From an uncultured bacterium (lineage in GTDB: Bacteria > Verrucomicrobiota > Lentisphaeria > Victivallales > UBA1829): a stretch of DNA of 64,000 bases. The notes beneath the pieces were generated by a model. The model saw nothing but the letters and a program-made list of their open reading frames with translations. It was not told the origin of the DNA and ran no database searches. Below are positions 54,801 through 63,192 of the stretch, in pieces. The stretch's first letter is position 1; each line of letters starts with the position of its first letter. The translations under genes were made by a program, and so were the position numbers. Location: assembly GCA_949292215.1 (NCBI GenBank), contig CASEYW010000102.1, forward strand, positions 25,507-89,506, read 5' to 3'.

Positions 54801-55559
54801 ATGAAACTCAAAGGAAAGACCGCCGTGGTCACCGGCGCGGGAGGAAGAATCGGCATTGCAATCTGCTCACGCCTCGCGGCGGACGGCGCGGCGGTCGTCT
54901 GTGCAGATCTCACCCGGGAAAACGCCGAAAAAGCCGCTGAAACAATCCGTTCCGCCGGAGGTTGCGCTCTCCCCTGTCAGGTGGATGTGACCCGCAGTGA
55001 CGAAGTCCGCCGGATGGCGGAAACGGCGCTCCGGAATTTCGGTTCGATTGAGATTCTGGTAAACAACGCCGGAGGCAGTGCCGGATTGTTCCATCGGCTC
55101 TCCCGCTTCGAGAACACCACCGAAGAGATCTGGCGCAGGGTCATAGACCTCAATCTGAACGGAACGCTCTGCTGCATCCACTCGCTGCTCGGCCAGATGA
55201 TTGAACGCAGATACGGGAAAATCATCAACATGTCTTCGGTCGCGGCGGAAAAGGGAATTCTGGATCGGGTGGACTACTCGGCAGCCAAGGGGGGAGTTCT
55301 CTCCCTGACCCGGGCGCTGGCGCTTGAAGTTGGGCAATACAACATCAACGTCAACTGCATCTCGCCGGGAATGGTCGTGGGCGCGGCAGCGGTTCCTCAT
55401 CAGGGAACCTGGCTGAAGCGGAGCGGGGAACCGCGTGAAATCGCGGCACTGGCGGCCTTTCTCGCATCGGACGATTCCGGTTTCATCACCGGAGAAAACC
55501 ATACCATCGACGGCGGACGTGTTCTCGGGGTGCATTTTCACCACCGGAAAGAAAAATAA
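54801..55559 (+). CDS. Short-chain dehydrogenase/reductase with intact catalytic triad
   Basis: 252 residues. TGAGGRIG nucleotide motif, NNAGG, and the triad Ser146 (MSSVA), Tyr159 and Lys163 (DYSAAKGG). The C-terminal GFITGENHTIDGGRV is typical of SDR substrate domains. It probably oxidises a sugar alcohol or ketose with NAD(P). ATG at 54801 is 6 nt after GGAG; ATG at 54795 is too close to it. It follows the non-catalytic SDR homologue by 11 nt. Confidence 0.9.
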   Translation: MKLKGKTAVVTGAGGRIGIAICSRLAADGAAVVCADLTRENAEKAAETIRSAGGCALPCQVDVTRSDEVRRMAETALRNFGSIEILVNNAGGSAGLFHRLSRFENTTEEIWRRVIDLNLNGTLCCIHSLLGQMIERRYGKIINMSSVAAEKGILDRVDYSAAKGGVLSLTRALALEVGQYNINVNCISPGMVVGAAAVPHQGTWLKRSGEPREIAALAAFLASDDSGFITGENHTIDGGRVLGVHFHHRKEK

Positions 55560-55596
55560 ATTTCATCAATCAGATCAATTTCAATCGAGGCAAAAA

Positions 55597-56604
55597 ATGA
55601 AAGCTGCAAAAAAAGTGCTGGTGCTCGGAGCTTCCGGAGCAATGGGGCAGTACCTTCTGCCGCGACTGGCGGAAAAAGGGGAATACCGGATCGACGCCGT
55701 TTCCCTCGACGAACCGAAAACCACACTCCCCGGAGTCAACTATATCCAGACCAACGCAAAAGAGAGAAGCGTCTACCGCGATCTTCTGAAGAACGGCTAC
55801 GACGGCATCGTCGATTTCCTGACATACAGCACCGGCGAACTCGTCTGGTACCTTCCCCAGATTCTGGCACATACGGGTCACTACATCTTCCTCTCAAGCT
55901 GCCGCGTCTTCGATGATCTGGAACATCCGGTCCGGGAGACCTCGCCCCGACTGATTGATTCCACGAAGGACGAACTTCTCCGCAATTCGGATGACTACTG
56001 CATCTACAAGGCCCGCGGTGAAAACATTCTGCGCGCATCCCCTCATCGGAACTGGACAATTGTCCGTCCGGCGACCACCTATTCGCTGATGCGTTATCAG
56101 CTTGTGACCCTGGAAGCGGCAAATACGGTCGGACGAGCCTTCGCCGGAAAAAAGGTGGTTGTTCCGGAACAGGCGCGTCTGAAACAGGCGACACTGAGCT
56201 GGGGCGGCGATGTCGCCCGCATGCTTGCCGGACTCCTCTTCAACGAAAAAGCACTCTGCGAGGATTTCAACGTTGCCACCGGCGAACACCGCTCCTGGGA
56301 GGAGATCGCCGCGTACTACAACGATATTTGCGGACTGGAAGCGGTCTGGGTCGACAAGGAGGATTATCTCCGGCTTCTCACAAACGATCCTTACAACATG
56401 GGTCCCCGCTGGCAGCTCGAATACGCGCGCCTCTTCACCCGCGTCACGGACAATACCAAGGTCCTGAACGCAACCGGAATGAAACAGAGCGAACTTATGA
56501 GTCTGTACGATGGACTCAAGCTCGAAATCTCCCGCTGCCCGAAAGATACCGTCTGGCCGGTCAACACCGCAATGGACGAATATCTCGCCACCCATAACCT
56601 CTGA
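55597..56604 (+). CDS. NAD-dependent epimerase/dehydratase-like protein
   Basis: 335 residues. The N-terminal VLVLGASGAMGQYLL is a Rossmann dinucleotide motif of the extended SDR family. The active-site region has FLSSCRVFDD and a later YCIYKARGENIL where Tyr and Lys may be catalytic. It probably acts on a sugar or sugar nucleotide within the catabolic operon. The exact reaction is not assignable. ATG at 55597 after CGAGG. Confidence 0.8.
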   Translation: MKAAKKVLVLGASGAMGQYLLPRLAEKGEYRIDAVSLDEPKTTLPGVNYIQTNAKERSVYRDLLKNGYDGIVDFLTYSTGELVWYLPQILAHTGHYIFLSSCRVFDDLEHPVRETSPRLIDSTKDELLRNSDDYCIYKARGENILRASPHRNWTIVRPATTYSLMRYQLVTLEAANTVGRAFAGKKVVVPEQARLKQATLSWGGDVARMLAGLLFNEKALCEDFNVATGEHRSWEEIAAYYNDICGLEAVWVDKEDYLRLLTNDPYNMGPRWQLEYARLFTRVTDNTKVLNATGMKQSELMSLYDGLKLEISRCPKDTVWPVNTAMDEYLATHNL

Positions 56605-56625
56605 GACAGGAATAAGGAAAAAACA

Positions 56626-57753
56626 ATGAATCGTCCCTGGAAAATCGGCATTGTTTTCGACACGAAAAAAATCTATCTCGGCGGACACGACACCCATCTG
56701 GCGTTCCGCGGACTCCCGAACGCGGAAGTCGTCGCCCTTGCCGATTCCAACACCGAAAAACTCGAAGAGCGCATGGCAGCGATCCGTGCGAAGCGTCATT
56801 ACACCGATTTCATTGAAATGTTCGACCGGGAAAAACCCGATATTGCCGTTCTCACCTCCCGCTCTCCCGTTGATCATTACACACAGATTCGGGCAGCAGC
56901 GGAACGCGGCATCCACGTTCTCTGCGAAAAACCGATGACCAACGATCTGAAGGAAGCTGACGAACTCATCCGTCTCGCTGAGAAGCACAACGTCAAAATC
57001 GCCGTCGCGCTTCTTGCCCGTCACGCGCTGGTCTTCCGGACCATGAAGCGGATGATCGAAGAAGGAGCCATCGGCACCCCCCTCACCTTCTACGGACGGG
57101 GCAAGGAGGATGAACGCGGAGGCGGAGAGGATATGGTTGTTCTCGGCACGCACATTCTGGATCTGGGCTGTTTTCTGTTCGGGAATCCGGAATCCGTCTT
57201 TGCGGAAGTCTCAGTCGATGGACGTCCTCTGCGCCGAAGCGACCGGAGCATTACAAAGGAACCGCTCGGGCCCGTCGCAGGCGACAACGTGTTTGCCACG
57301 CTCCATTTTTCAAACGGAGTCCGGGGAATCTTCGAAAGCCGGAAGGGACTCTTCCGAAAACAGGTGCGGATGGGCGTTTCCGTCGCGGGAACCGAAGGTA
57401 TCCTCAGCGTCCGGTATGACAACGACCGCAAACTCCGGCTGAGCCGCACCCCCTTCCCGCCCGAAGACGAATCCGTCTACGAGGAAGTTCCGCTCATCGA
57501 AACGCGAACCATTCCCGGCGCGGAAGTTCCCGACTTCGGATACCTCAAATATTTCACCGACAACAACCGTTTCGCCGCGTGGGATCTGATGCGCGCCATC
57601 GAAGAGGACCGCCAGCCGGAAGCAAACGCATACAATGCACGAACCACCTTGGAAATCATCAACGGAGTTTACGCATCCCAGCTTGCGGGACGAGTCATCC
57701 CCCTCCCCCTGAAAGACCGGAAACATCCGCTGGAACAAAAGGAGATGGATTGA
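56626..57753 (+). CDS. Gfo/Idh/MocA family oxidoreductase, second copy
   Basis: 375 residues. WKIGIVFDTKKIYLGGHDTH occupies the N-terminal strand region, CEKPMTNDLKEADELIR is the family EKP motif, and a GRGKEDERGGGEDMVVLGTH segment precedes the C-terminal domain. The first Rossmann glycines are less regular than in the copy at 53009. In the same operon; the two probably catalyse successive or opposite hydroxyl oxidations. Confidence 0.85.
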   Translation: MNRPWKIGIVFDTKKIYLGGHDTHLAFRGLPNAEVVALADSNTEKLEERMAAIRAKRHYTDFIEMFDREKPDIAVLTSRSPVDHYTQIRAAAERGIHVLCEKPMTNDLKEADELIRLAEKHNVKIAVALLARHALVFRTMKRMIEEGAIGTPLTFYGRGKEDERGGGEDMVVLGTHILDLGCFLFGNPESVFAEVSVDGRPLRRSDRSITKEPLGPVAGDNVFATLHFSNGVRGIFESRKGLFRKQVRMGVSVAGTEGILSVRYDNDRKLRLSRTPFPPEDESVYEEVPLIETRTIPGAEVPDFGYLKYFTDNNRFAAWDLMRAIEEDRQPEANAYNARTTLEIINGVYASQLAGRVIPLPLKDRKHPLEQKEMD

Positions 57754-57754
57754 C

Positions 57755-58531
57755 ATGATTCTTGATTCCCATGTGCATTTACCCTCCGCCAATCATGCGA
57801 AAGAGAACGAAGAGGCATTTCTCCGTTATTTTCCCGATCGCCGGACAGCAGTCGACTACCTGAGGCAAACCGGAATCGAAGGAATCATCTTCACCACCTG
57901 GGAAGGAGTCTGGAGCGATACGGAACAGGAACTTGATTCCGCCAATTCCGAAGTGCTGCAGATTCAGGAGACGAACCCGCGATTCTTCTATCCCGGGGTC
58001 AGCATTCATCCGGCATTTCCGGAAGTGTCGATCCGATGGCTCGAAACGTTCCGGAACAAGGGACTGGTCTGGGTCGGAGAGCTGGTTCACTACCGTGCAA
58101 ACCGGGGCGATTACGACAATCCCGCTTGGATGAAACTCTTTGAAGTCTGCTGCGATTTCGGCATGATCGTCCAGCTGCACGCCTCTCCGAGCGTGATCCG
58201 TCTGGCGAAACGGCTGCCGGATCTGAAGATCGTCAACTCCCACATCGACGAGAAACTCCTGCCGGGTCTCGCGGAATGTCCGAACGTCATGCTCGACGTC
58301 AGCGGATTCGCAGGAGGAATCCGGCTCAATGCCATGGAATCCGCACGAAAAGTGTTCGGAACCGATCGTCTTCTCTTCGGCACCGATTTTTCCGTCTACG
58401 AACCGGAAGCGTTCCTTCTGCGTTCCCGGAACGCCTTTTCTGATCCGGAAGAACGGGAAAAACTTTATTCGAAAAATCTGCTTGCTCTGCTCGCTTCGGC
58501 GGGAGCGGCCAATCCATTTCAGGGAGAATAA
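57755..58531 (+). CDS. Amidohydrolase-superfamily (PF04909-like) metal-dependent hydrolase
   Basis: 258 residues. The HxH metal motif is LDSHVH at residues 3-8; further possible metal or catalytic residues are QLHASPS, KIVNSHID and LLFGTDFS (Asp). The length and pattern fit TIM-barrel hydrolases/decarboxylases acting on lactones or carboxylates. In the operon it could open a lactone produced by the dehydrogenases; this is inferred from context only. It starts one base after the previous stop codon. Confidence 0.83.
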   Translation: MILDSHVHLPSANHAKENEEAFLRYFPDRRTAVDYLRQTGIEGIIFTTWEGVWSDTEQELDSANSEVLQIQETNPRFFYPGVSIHPAFPEVSIRWLETFRNKGLVWVGELVHYRANRGDYDNPAWMKLFEVCCDFGMIVQLHASPSVIRLAKRLPDLKIVNSHIDEKLLPGLAECPNVMLDVSGFAGGIRLNAMESARKVFGTDRLLFGTDFSVYEPEAFLLRSRNAFSDPEEREKLYSKNLLALLASAGAANPFQGE

Positions 58532-58533
58532 TC

Positions 58534-59496
58534 ATGTATGCAATCACGGTTGATGAAAACAAAGCCATGCACTGGACGGAAGTCCCCGATCCGGTTCCGA
58601 AATCCGGCGAGATTCTGCTGGAAATCCATGCGGCAGCGCTGAACCGCGCCGATCTGCTCCAGAGAGCAGGAAAGTATCCGCCGCCTCCGGGATGGCCCGA
58701 ATGGATGGGACTCGAAGCGGCGGGAATCGTTCTCTCGGCTCCCGCGGGCAGCCGTTGGAAAGTCGGCGACAAAGTCTGCGCCCTGCTCGGCGGCGGAGGA
58801 TACGCCGAAAAAATCACCGTTCCGGAAGAGATGGTTCTTCCCGTTCCCCGCGGACTCTCCATGGTGGAAGCTGCCTCTCTGCCGGAAGTGTACGCAACGG
58901 CGTACCTGAATCTTGTGATCGAAGCCGGACTCAAACCGGGGGAGACTGTCTTCATTCAGGCGGGAGCAAGCGGACTCGGCATCGCGGCAATTCAAACGGC
59001 GAAGGTGCTCGGAGCCAAAGTCGTTACAACGGTCGGTTCCGAACAGAAGGCGGAAGCTGTCCGTGCGCTCGGAGCCGATGTTGTCGTCAACCGCAAAACC
59101 GATGACCTCGGAAAAGTCCTCGATGAGAATCCCGTCAACGTTGTTCTCGACTGCGTAGGCGGAACCGGACTCGGAACCAATCTCGAAAAGCTCGCACCCG
59201 GCGGACGCTGGATTCTGATCTCGACCCTCGGAGGAGAACACGCGGAAATCGCCCTGCGTCCGATCCTCAAACGCGGTCTCCGGCTGATCGGAAGCACTCT
59301 CCGCAGCCGTACCACGGAAATGAAAGGACAAATCCTCGCCGGACTCGAAGAGCGCATCTGGCCCGCGATCGAAACGGGAGCCATCCGTCCGGTCATCCAC
59401 AAAATTTTTCCGATTCGCGAAGCGGAGCAGGCGCACGCCGTCCTTGAATGCGGAGAAAACATCGGAAAAGTCGTTCTCACGGTCCGGGACTGCTGA
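58534..59496 (+). CDS. Quinone oxidoreductase-like NAD(P)H-dependent MDR enzyme
   Basis: 320 residues. It has the QOR-type features NRADLLQRAGKYPPPPGWPE, GLEAAGIV, a PEVYATAYLNL segment, and the nucleotide motif QAGASGLGIAAIQTAKVLGA. It lacks structural zinc cysteines, as expected. It may reduce an enone or quinone intermediate. It is 2 nt after the amidohydrolase gene. Confidence 0.9.
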   Translation: MYAITVDENKAMHWTEVPDPVPKSGEILLEIHAAALNRADLLQRAGKYPPPPGWPEWMGLEAAGIVLSAPAGSRWKVGDKVCALLGGGGYAEKITVPEEMVLPVPRGLSMVEAASLPEVYATAYLNLVIEAGLKPGETVFIQAGASGLGIAAIQTAKVLGAKVVTTVGSEQKAEAVRALGADVVVNRKTDDLGKVLDENPVNVVLDCVGGTGLGTNLEKLAPGGRWILISTLGGEHAEIALRPILKRGLRLIGSTLRSRTTEMKGQILAGLEERIWPAIETGAIRPVIHKIFPIREAEQAHAVLECGENIGKVVLTVRDC

Positions 59497-60765
59497 ATGA
59501 GAATCCCCGCACGACTCTTTCCCGTCGGTCCCCGTCTGACGGGAATGCTCCTCTGCGGGACCATGCTCTATTTCTTCGCCAACGTTCAGCGCGTGGCGAT
59601 CCCCGGTTCCGTATTCAACCTCCTCCAGGAGCAGTGGAATGTCTCCGCCCCGTACATCACGGGGCTGGGGTCCGCATTCATGTATGTCTACGCACTGAAC
59701 CAGCTCTTCATCGGACTTCTGGTGGACCGGTACGGCGGGATACGCATCATCATGACAGGAGCCTTTTTTTTCTGTGCGGGCTCCCTGCTCTTTCCATTCT
59801 CAACAACCCTTTTCCTGCTCTACTTCAGCCGGGCACTGACGGGTCTCGGCGCAAGCGCGCTCTATCTGAGTCTCATCAAGGAAACGATGCGCCTCTTCGA
59901 CCGAAACTACAACATCGTGCTCTCCTTGATCATCATGATCGGATATGCAGGAGGAATCATGGCGAATGCTCCGTTCGTCGCTGGCGTGGAAACGCTCGGA
60001 TTCCGAAACATGCTTCTGCTGACCGGAGGAATTTCCGTTCTGTTCTACCTTTTCTTTCTGGCTGCAGGCGCAACGCTGAAACTCCCGCCGGTACGACGAG
60101 ACATCCCCGTCAGCTTCCGGAAATTCGGAACGGTGCTGAAATCGCGTCACAACCGCGATCTCTTCCTCTTCAGCGGAGTCAACTTCGGACTCTATTATGT
60201 GATGCAGACGGTCATCGGGAAAAAGTTCCTGGAAGATTTCTGCTCCATGGAGTCCGAATCCGCGGCGTGGGTTCTCTCGCTGATGGGAACGATCTCCGCC
60301 ATCTCCGGAGTTCTGTTTGCCGTCGTCAGCCGGATGACGGGCAACCGGAGAAGGATCTTCTGCCGTCTGGCGGGAATCATCTGCTTCTTGGTGTTTCTGT
60401 CCGTTACGACAATGGTGTTTCTTGATCTGCACACTCCTGCACTTGCGCTTCTGTTCTGTCTCTTCTCTCTGACCGCAAGCATGTCGTCGATCACGATCCC
60501 TCTGCTGCGCGAGACAAATTCCGAAGACAATACAGGTGCGGCTGTCTGTTTTATGAATTTCAGTTTTTATTTGTCGGTCGCCGTATTCGGCAATCTGGCA
60601 GGATTTCTGATTAACCTGTTTCCGCCGCACCGGAACGGAAGTATTCTCGTTTACGGACGGGAATCCTATCTGGCAATGTTCTTCACACTGACTCTTTTCG
60701 CCTTTGCCGTCCTTTACGGCTCTCTGCGAATGCGCGAAACGATGGGAAAAAGAATCGATTCTTAA
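59497..60765 (+). CDS. MFS transporter of the oxidoreductase operon
   Basis: 422 residues with about twelve membrane spans. The A-motif-like loop GLLVDRYGGIRI lies between spans 2 and 3. It is directly downstream of the QOR gene without a gap, and is the last gene of the LacI-controlled operon, so it probably imports the substrate. The nine genes together suggest uptake plus oxidative breakdown of one carbohydrate or cyclitol. A copy of the dispersed repeat follows the stop. Confidence 0.86.
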   Translation: MRIPARLFPVGPRLTGMLLCGTMLYFFANVQRVAIPGSVFNLLQEQWNVSAPYITGLGSAFMYVYALNQLFIGLLVDRYGGIRIIMTGAFFFCAGSLLFPFSTTLFLLYFSRALTGLGASALYLSLIKETMRLFDRNYNIVLSLIIMIGYAGGIMANAPFVAGVETLGFRNMLLLTGGISVLFYLFFLAAGATLKLPPVRRDIPVSFRKFGTVLKSRHNRDLFLFSGVNFGLYYVMQTVIGKKFLEDFCSMESESAAWVLSLMGTISAISGVLFAVVSRMTGNRRRIFCRLAGIICFLVFLSVTTMVFLDLHTPALALLFCLFSLTASMSSITIPLLRETNSEDNTGAAVCFMNFSFYLSVAVFGNLAGFLINLFPPHRNGSILVYGRESYLAMFFTLTLFAFAVLYGSLRMRETMGKRIDS

Positions 60766-60767
60766 GG

Positions 60768-60860
60768 ACGGAAAAATGTGCAAGCATTTTTCTCGGGTCA
60801 AGGACTGTGTCCTTGTCGCGGTCCAGCGGCGAGACGCTGGTCGTGCATCGCACGAAACCT
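60768..60860 (+). repeat. Dispersed 90-nt intergenic repeat, copy 2
   Basis: It matches 9285-9375 in order with an almost gapless alignment. Possible stems here are GAAAAATG/CATTTTTC at the start, CCAGCG/CGCTGG in the middle and a perfect TCGTGC/GCACGA hairpin (60841-60855). It begins two bases after the MFS stop codon. Confidence 0.75.
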
Positions 60861-60874
60861 CTATAAATAAAGAT

Positions 60875-60919
60875 GCGAGAGAAGCAAACCGCTTTGAAAA
60901 GCGGTTCTTCTCCTCTCGC
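60875..60919. terminator. Long hairpin between the MFS gene and transketolase
   Basis: GCGAGAGAAG...AACCGCTT pairs with AAGCGGTT...CTCTCGC in a stem of about 20 bp with a short TGAA loop and small bulges. There is no T-run, but the position between convergent genes and the strength suggest a bidirectional terminator. Confidence 0.65.
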
Positions 60920-60985
60920 GCTCTCCTCTTTCCCTAAACTTTTCGACCGCCTTTGCGTTTTTGCGCAAAGGCTCACAGGAATTTC

Positions 60986-62977
60986 TCAGGCGAAAAATGC
61001 TTTGATTTTCTCGGCAACCGCCTCCGGAGTAAAGCCGAATTTCTCGGCAAGCACCTTGTACGGAGCCGATGCGCCGAAGTGATCCAGTCCGATACAGAGC
61101 CCTTTGTCGCCGGCGAACTTCTCCCAGCCGAAGGTTGTCCCCGCTTCCAGCGTCACACGGCGCTCACAGGCGGGAGGAATCACGCTATCCTGATACTCGC
61201 GGCTCTGCCGGAGGAACAGTTCACGCGACGGCATCGAAACCACCCGGATGCGGCGGCCCTCGTCACGCAGGATATGGGCGGCATCCAGCGCGGTATTGAC
61301 TTCGGAGCCGGTTGCAATGAGGATCGTATCATAGGCGGTGTCCTCGGAAACGACGTAGGCTCCTTTTTCCAAATCCACCTTTTCGGCGGTCGCAGCATCG
61401 AACGGAGCAAGGTCCTGACGGGTCAGGATCAACGCCACCGGCGTTTTCGATTTGACGGCATACGCCCACGCATGAGCACATTCCGTGGCTTCCGCCGGAC
61501 GGATCACCGTCATACCCGGAATCGTGCGGAGCATGGCAAGCTGTTCGATCGGTTCATGGGTCGGGCCATCCTCGCCGACGTAGAAGGAATCGTGCGTGAA
61601 AACATAAATCGACGGAATCTTCTGAATCGCAGCAAGACGGATTCCCGGCTTCATGAAGTCGGAAAACACAAAGAAGGTTGAAGTGTACGGAATGTATCCG
61701 CCATAAACGGAAATGCCGTTGGCAATCGCACTCATGGCAAGTTCACGGACACCGAAATGGAAATTACGTCCGGTCCGGTCCGCAGGCGAGAAGCTCCCGC
61801 TTGCCTTGATCGCAGTCTTCGTGGAAGGCGCAAGGTCCGCCGCGCCGCCGCAGAGCGACGGAACCAGTTCCGCAACTTTCTGGAGTACGGCTCCGCCCGA
61901 TGCACGGGTTGCTGCCGGTTTGTCCTTCGGCGTTACGGCAAGAAGCTGGGGAAGGATATCCTCCGGCACCTTGAGCGAAAGCATGTCGGAAATCAGTTTT
62001 GCCTTCTCCGGATTGGCTTCCACAAATTTCTGGAATTCAGCATCCCATTTTGCCGCCTCGGCCGTGAGTTCAGCGGAACGGCGGTCCACCATGTCGCGCA
62101 CCTCCTGCGGAACATAGAATGCTTCCTGCGGGAAGCCGAATGCGGCTTTCGTCGCGGCGAGTTCGTCAACTCCGAGCGGTTCCCCGTGCGACTTCTCCGA
62201 TCCGGCCTTGCCCGGCGAACCGAAACCGATTACAGTTTTGCAGATGACAAGTGTCGGGCGTCCGTCGGAAACGACCGCCTCGGCAAGCCCTTTGTCGACC
62301 TGCTCCGCATCGTTTGCGTCGGCAATACGCAGGACACGCCATCCGTAGGCTTCAAAGCGTTTGCCGACATCTTCAGTAAACGCAAGATCGGTGGAGCCCT
62401 CAATGCTGATGTTGTTATCATCATAAAGCACGATCACGTTGTCGAGTTTCTGATTTCCCGCGAAGGAGGCGGCTTCATGGCTGATGCCTTCCATCAGACA
62501 TCCATCGCCGGAAATGATGAAAATCCGGTTGTTGAGGAGTCCCGCTTCACAAAGTCCGGTCACGGCGGCAAAGTTTTTGGAGGCTGCCGCCATACCGATT
62601 CCTGCGGCAAATCCGGTTCCCAGCGGACCGGTCGTCACCTCGACGCCTTTTGTATGCCCGAATTCCGGATGGCCCGGTGTGAGACTGTCCCACTGGCGGA
62701 AATTCTGAAGATCCTCCATCGTCAATCCATAACCGAACAAATGAAGAAGACTGTAAAGGAGCATGGAACCGTGTCCGGCAGAAAGCACAAAACGGTCGCG
62801 TGCAATCCACTGCGGATTTTTCGGATTGTGTCTCATGTATTTATACCACAGGGAAAAAGCCAGATCAGCGGCGCCCATCGGCATTCCGGGATGTCCGGAC
62901 TTGGCCTTCTGAATTGCATCTGCGGAAAGCAGACGAACCGTATCGGCAGCCAGTTTCATAGCTTTGAAATCAGACAT
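60986..62977 (-). CDS. tkt: Transketolase
   Basis: 663 residues, typical length. N-terminal KSGHPGMPMGAADLAFSLW, the thiamine-diphosphate motif GDGCLMEGISHEAASFAGN with downstream LYDDNNISIEG, and the C-terminal GVRELAMSAIANGIS and DSFYVGEDGPTHEPIE. It transfers two-carbon units in the pentose phosphate pathway, linking catabolised sugars to glycolysis. ATG at 62977 follows AAGGAG; the upstream in-frame extension has no ribosome site. Confidence 0.96.
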   Translation of the reverse strand: MSDFKAMKLAADTVRLLSADAIQKAKSGHPGMPMGAADLAFSLWYKYMRHNPKNPQWIARDRFVLSAGHGSMLLYSLLHLFGYGLTMEDLQNFRQWDSLTPGHPEFGHTKGVEVTTGPLGTGFAAGIGMAAASKNFAAVTGLCEAGLLNNRIFIISGDGCLMEGISHEAASFAGNQKLDNVIVLYDDNNISIEGSTDLAFTEDVGKRFEAYGWRVLRIADANDAEQVDKGLAEAVVSDGRPTLVICKTVIGFGSPGKAGSEKSHGEPLGVDELAATKAAFGFPQEAFYVPQEVRDMVDRRSAELTAEAAKWDAEFQKFVEANPEKAKLISDMLSLKVPEDILPQLLAVTPKDKPAATRASGGAVLQKVAELVPSLCGGAADLAPSTKTAIKASGSFSPADRTGRNFHFGVRELAMSAIANGISVYGGYIPYTSTFFVFSDFMKPGIRLAAIQKIPSIYVFTHDSFYVGEDGPTHEPIEQLAMLRTIPGMTVIRPAEATECAHAWAYAVKSKTPVALILTRQDLAPFDAATAEKVDLEKGAYVVSEDTAYDTILIATGSEVNTALDAAHILRDEGRRIRVVSMPSRELFLRQSREYQDSVIPPACERRVTLEAGTTFGWEKFAGDKGLCIGLDHFGASAPYKVLAEKFGFTPEAVAEKIKAFFA

Positions 62978-63028
62978 GATAAACTCCTTCGTTATTGGTT
63001 TCCCTCGCGTAATATCCATTCATCTCGT

Positions 63029-63056
63029 AATATACCATGCAAAAGCGGATATTCAA
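63029..63056 (-). promoter_or_regulatory. Transketolase promoter with extended -10
   Basis: On the minus strand, TTGAAT (63051-63056), 16 nt and TATATT (63029-63034) preceded by TGG, an extended -10. Confidence 0.65.
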
Positions 63057-63107
63057 CGGAAAAGATCAAAAGGAAATCCGGAAAAATCAGCACGAATCCG
63101 GAATTCC

Positions 63108-63165
63108 TATATTTTATATAAAATATATATCATCTATTGACTTTTTTCAAAAAATATCGTATAAT
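63108..63165 (+). promoter_or_regulatory. Promoter with upstream 20-bp palindrome
   Basis: TTGACT (63137-63142), a 17-nt spacer and TATAAT (63160-63165). A perfect 20-bp AT-only palindrome (63108-63127) lies directly upstream of the -35 box. It may be an operator or an UP-element-like curved sequence. Confidence 0.65.
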
Positions 63166-63192
63166 TAAAATAAGAAAATAAGGAGAGTTTTC

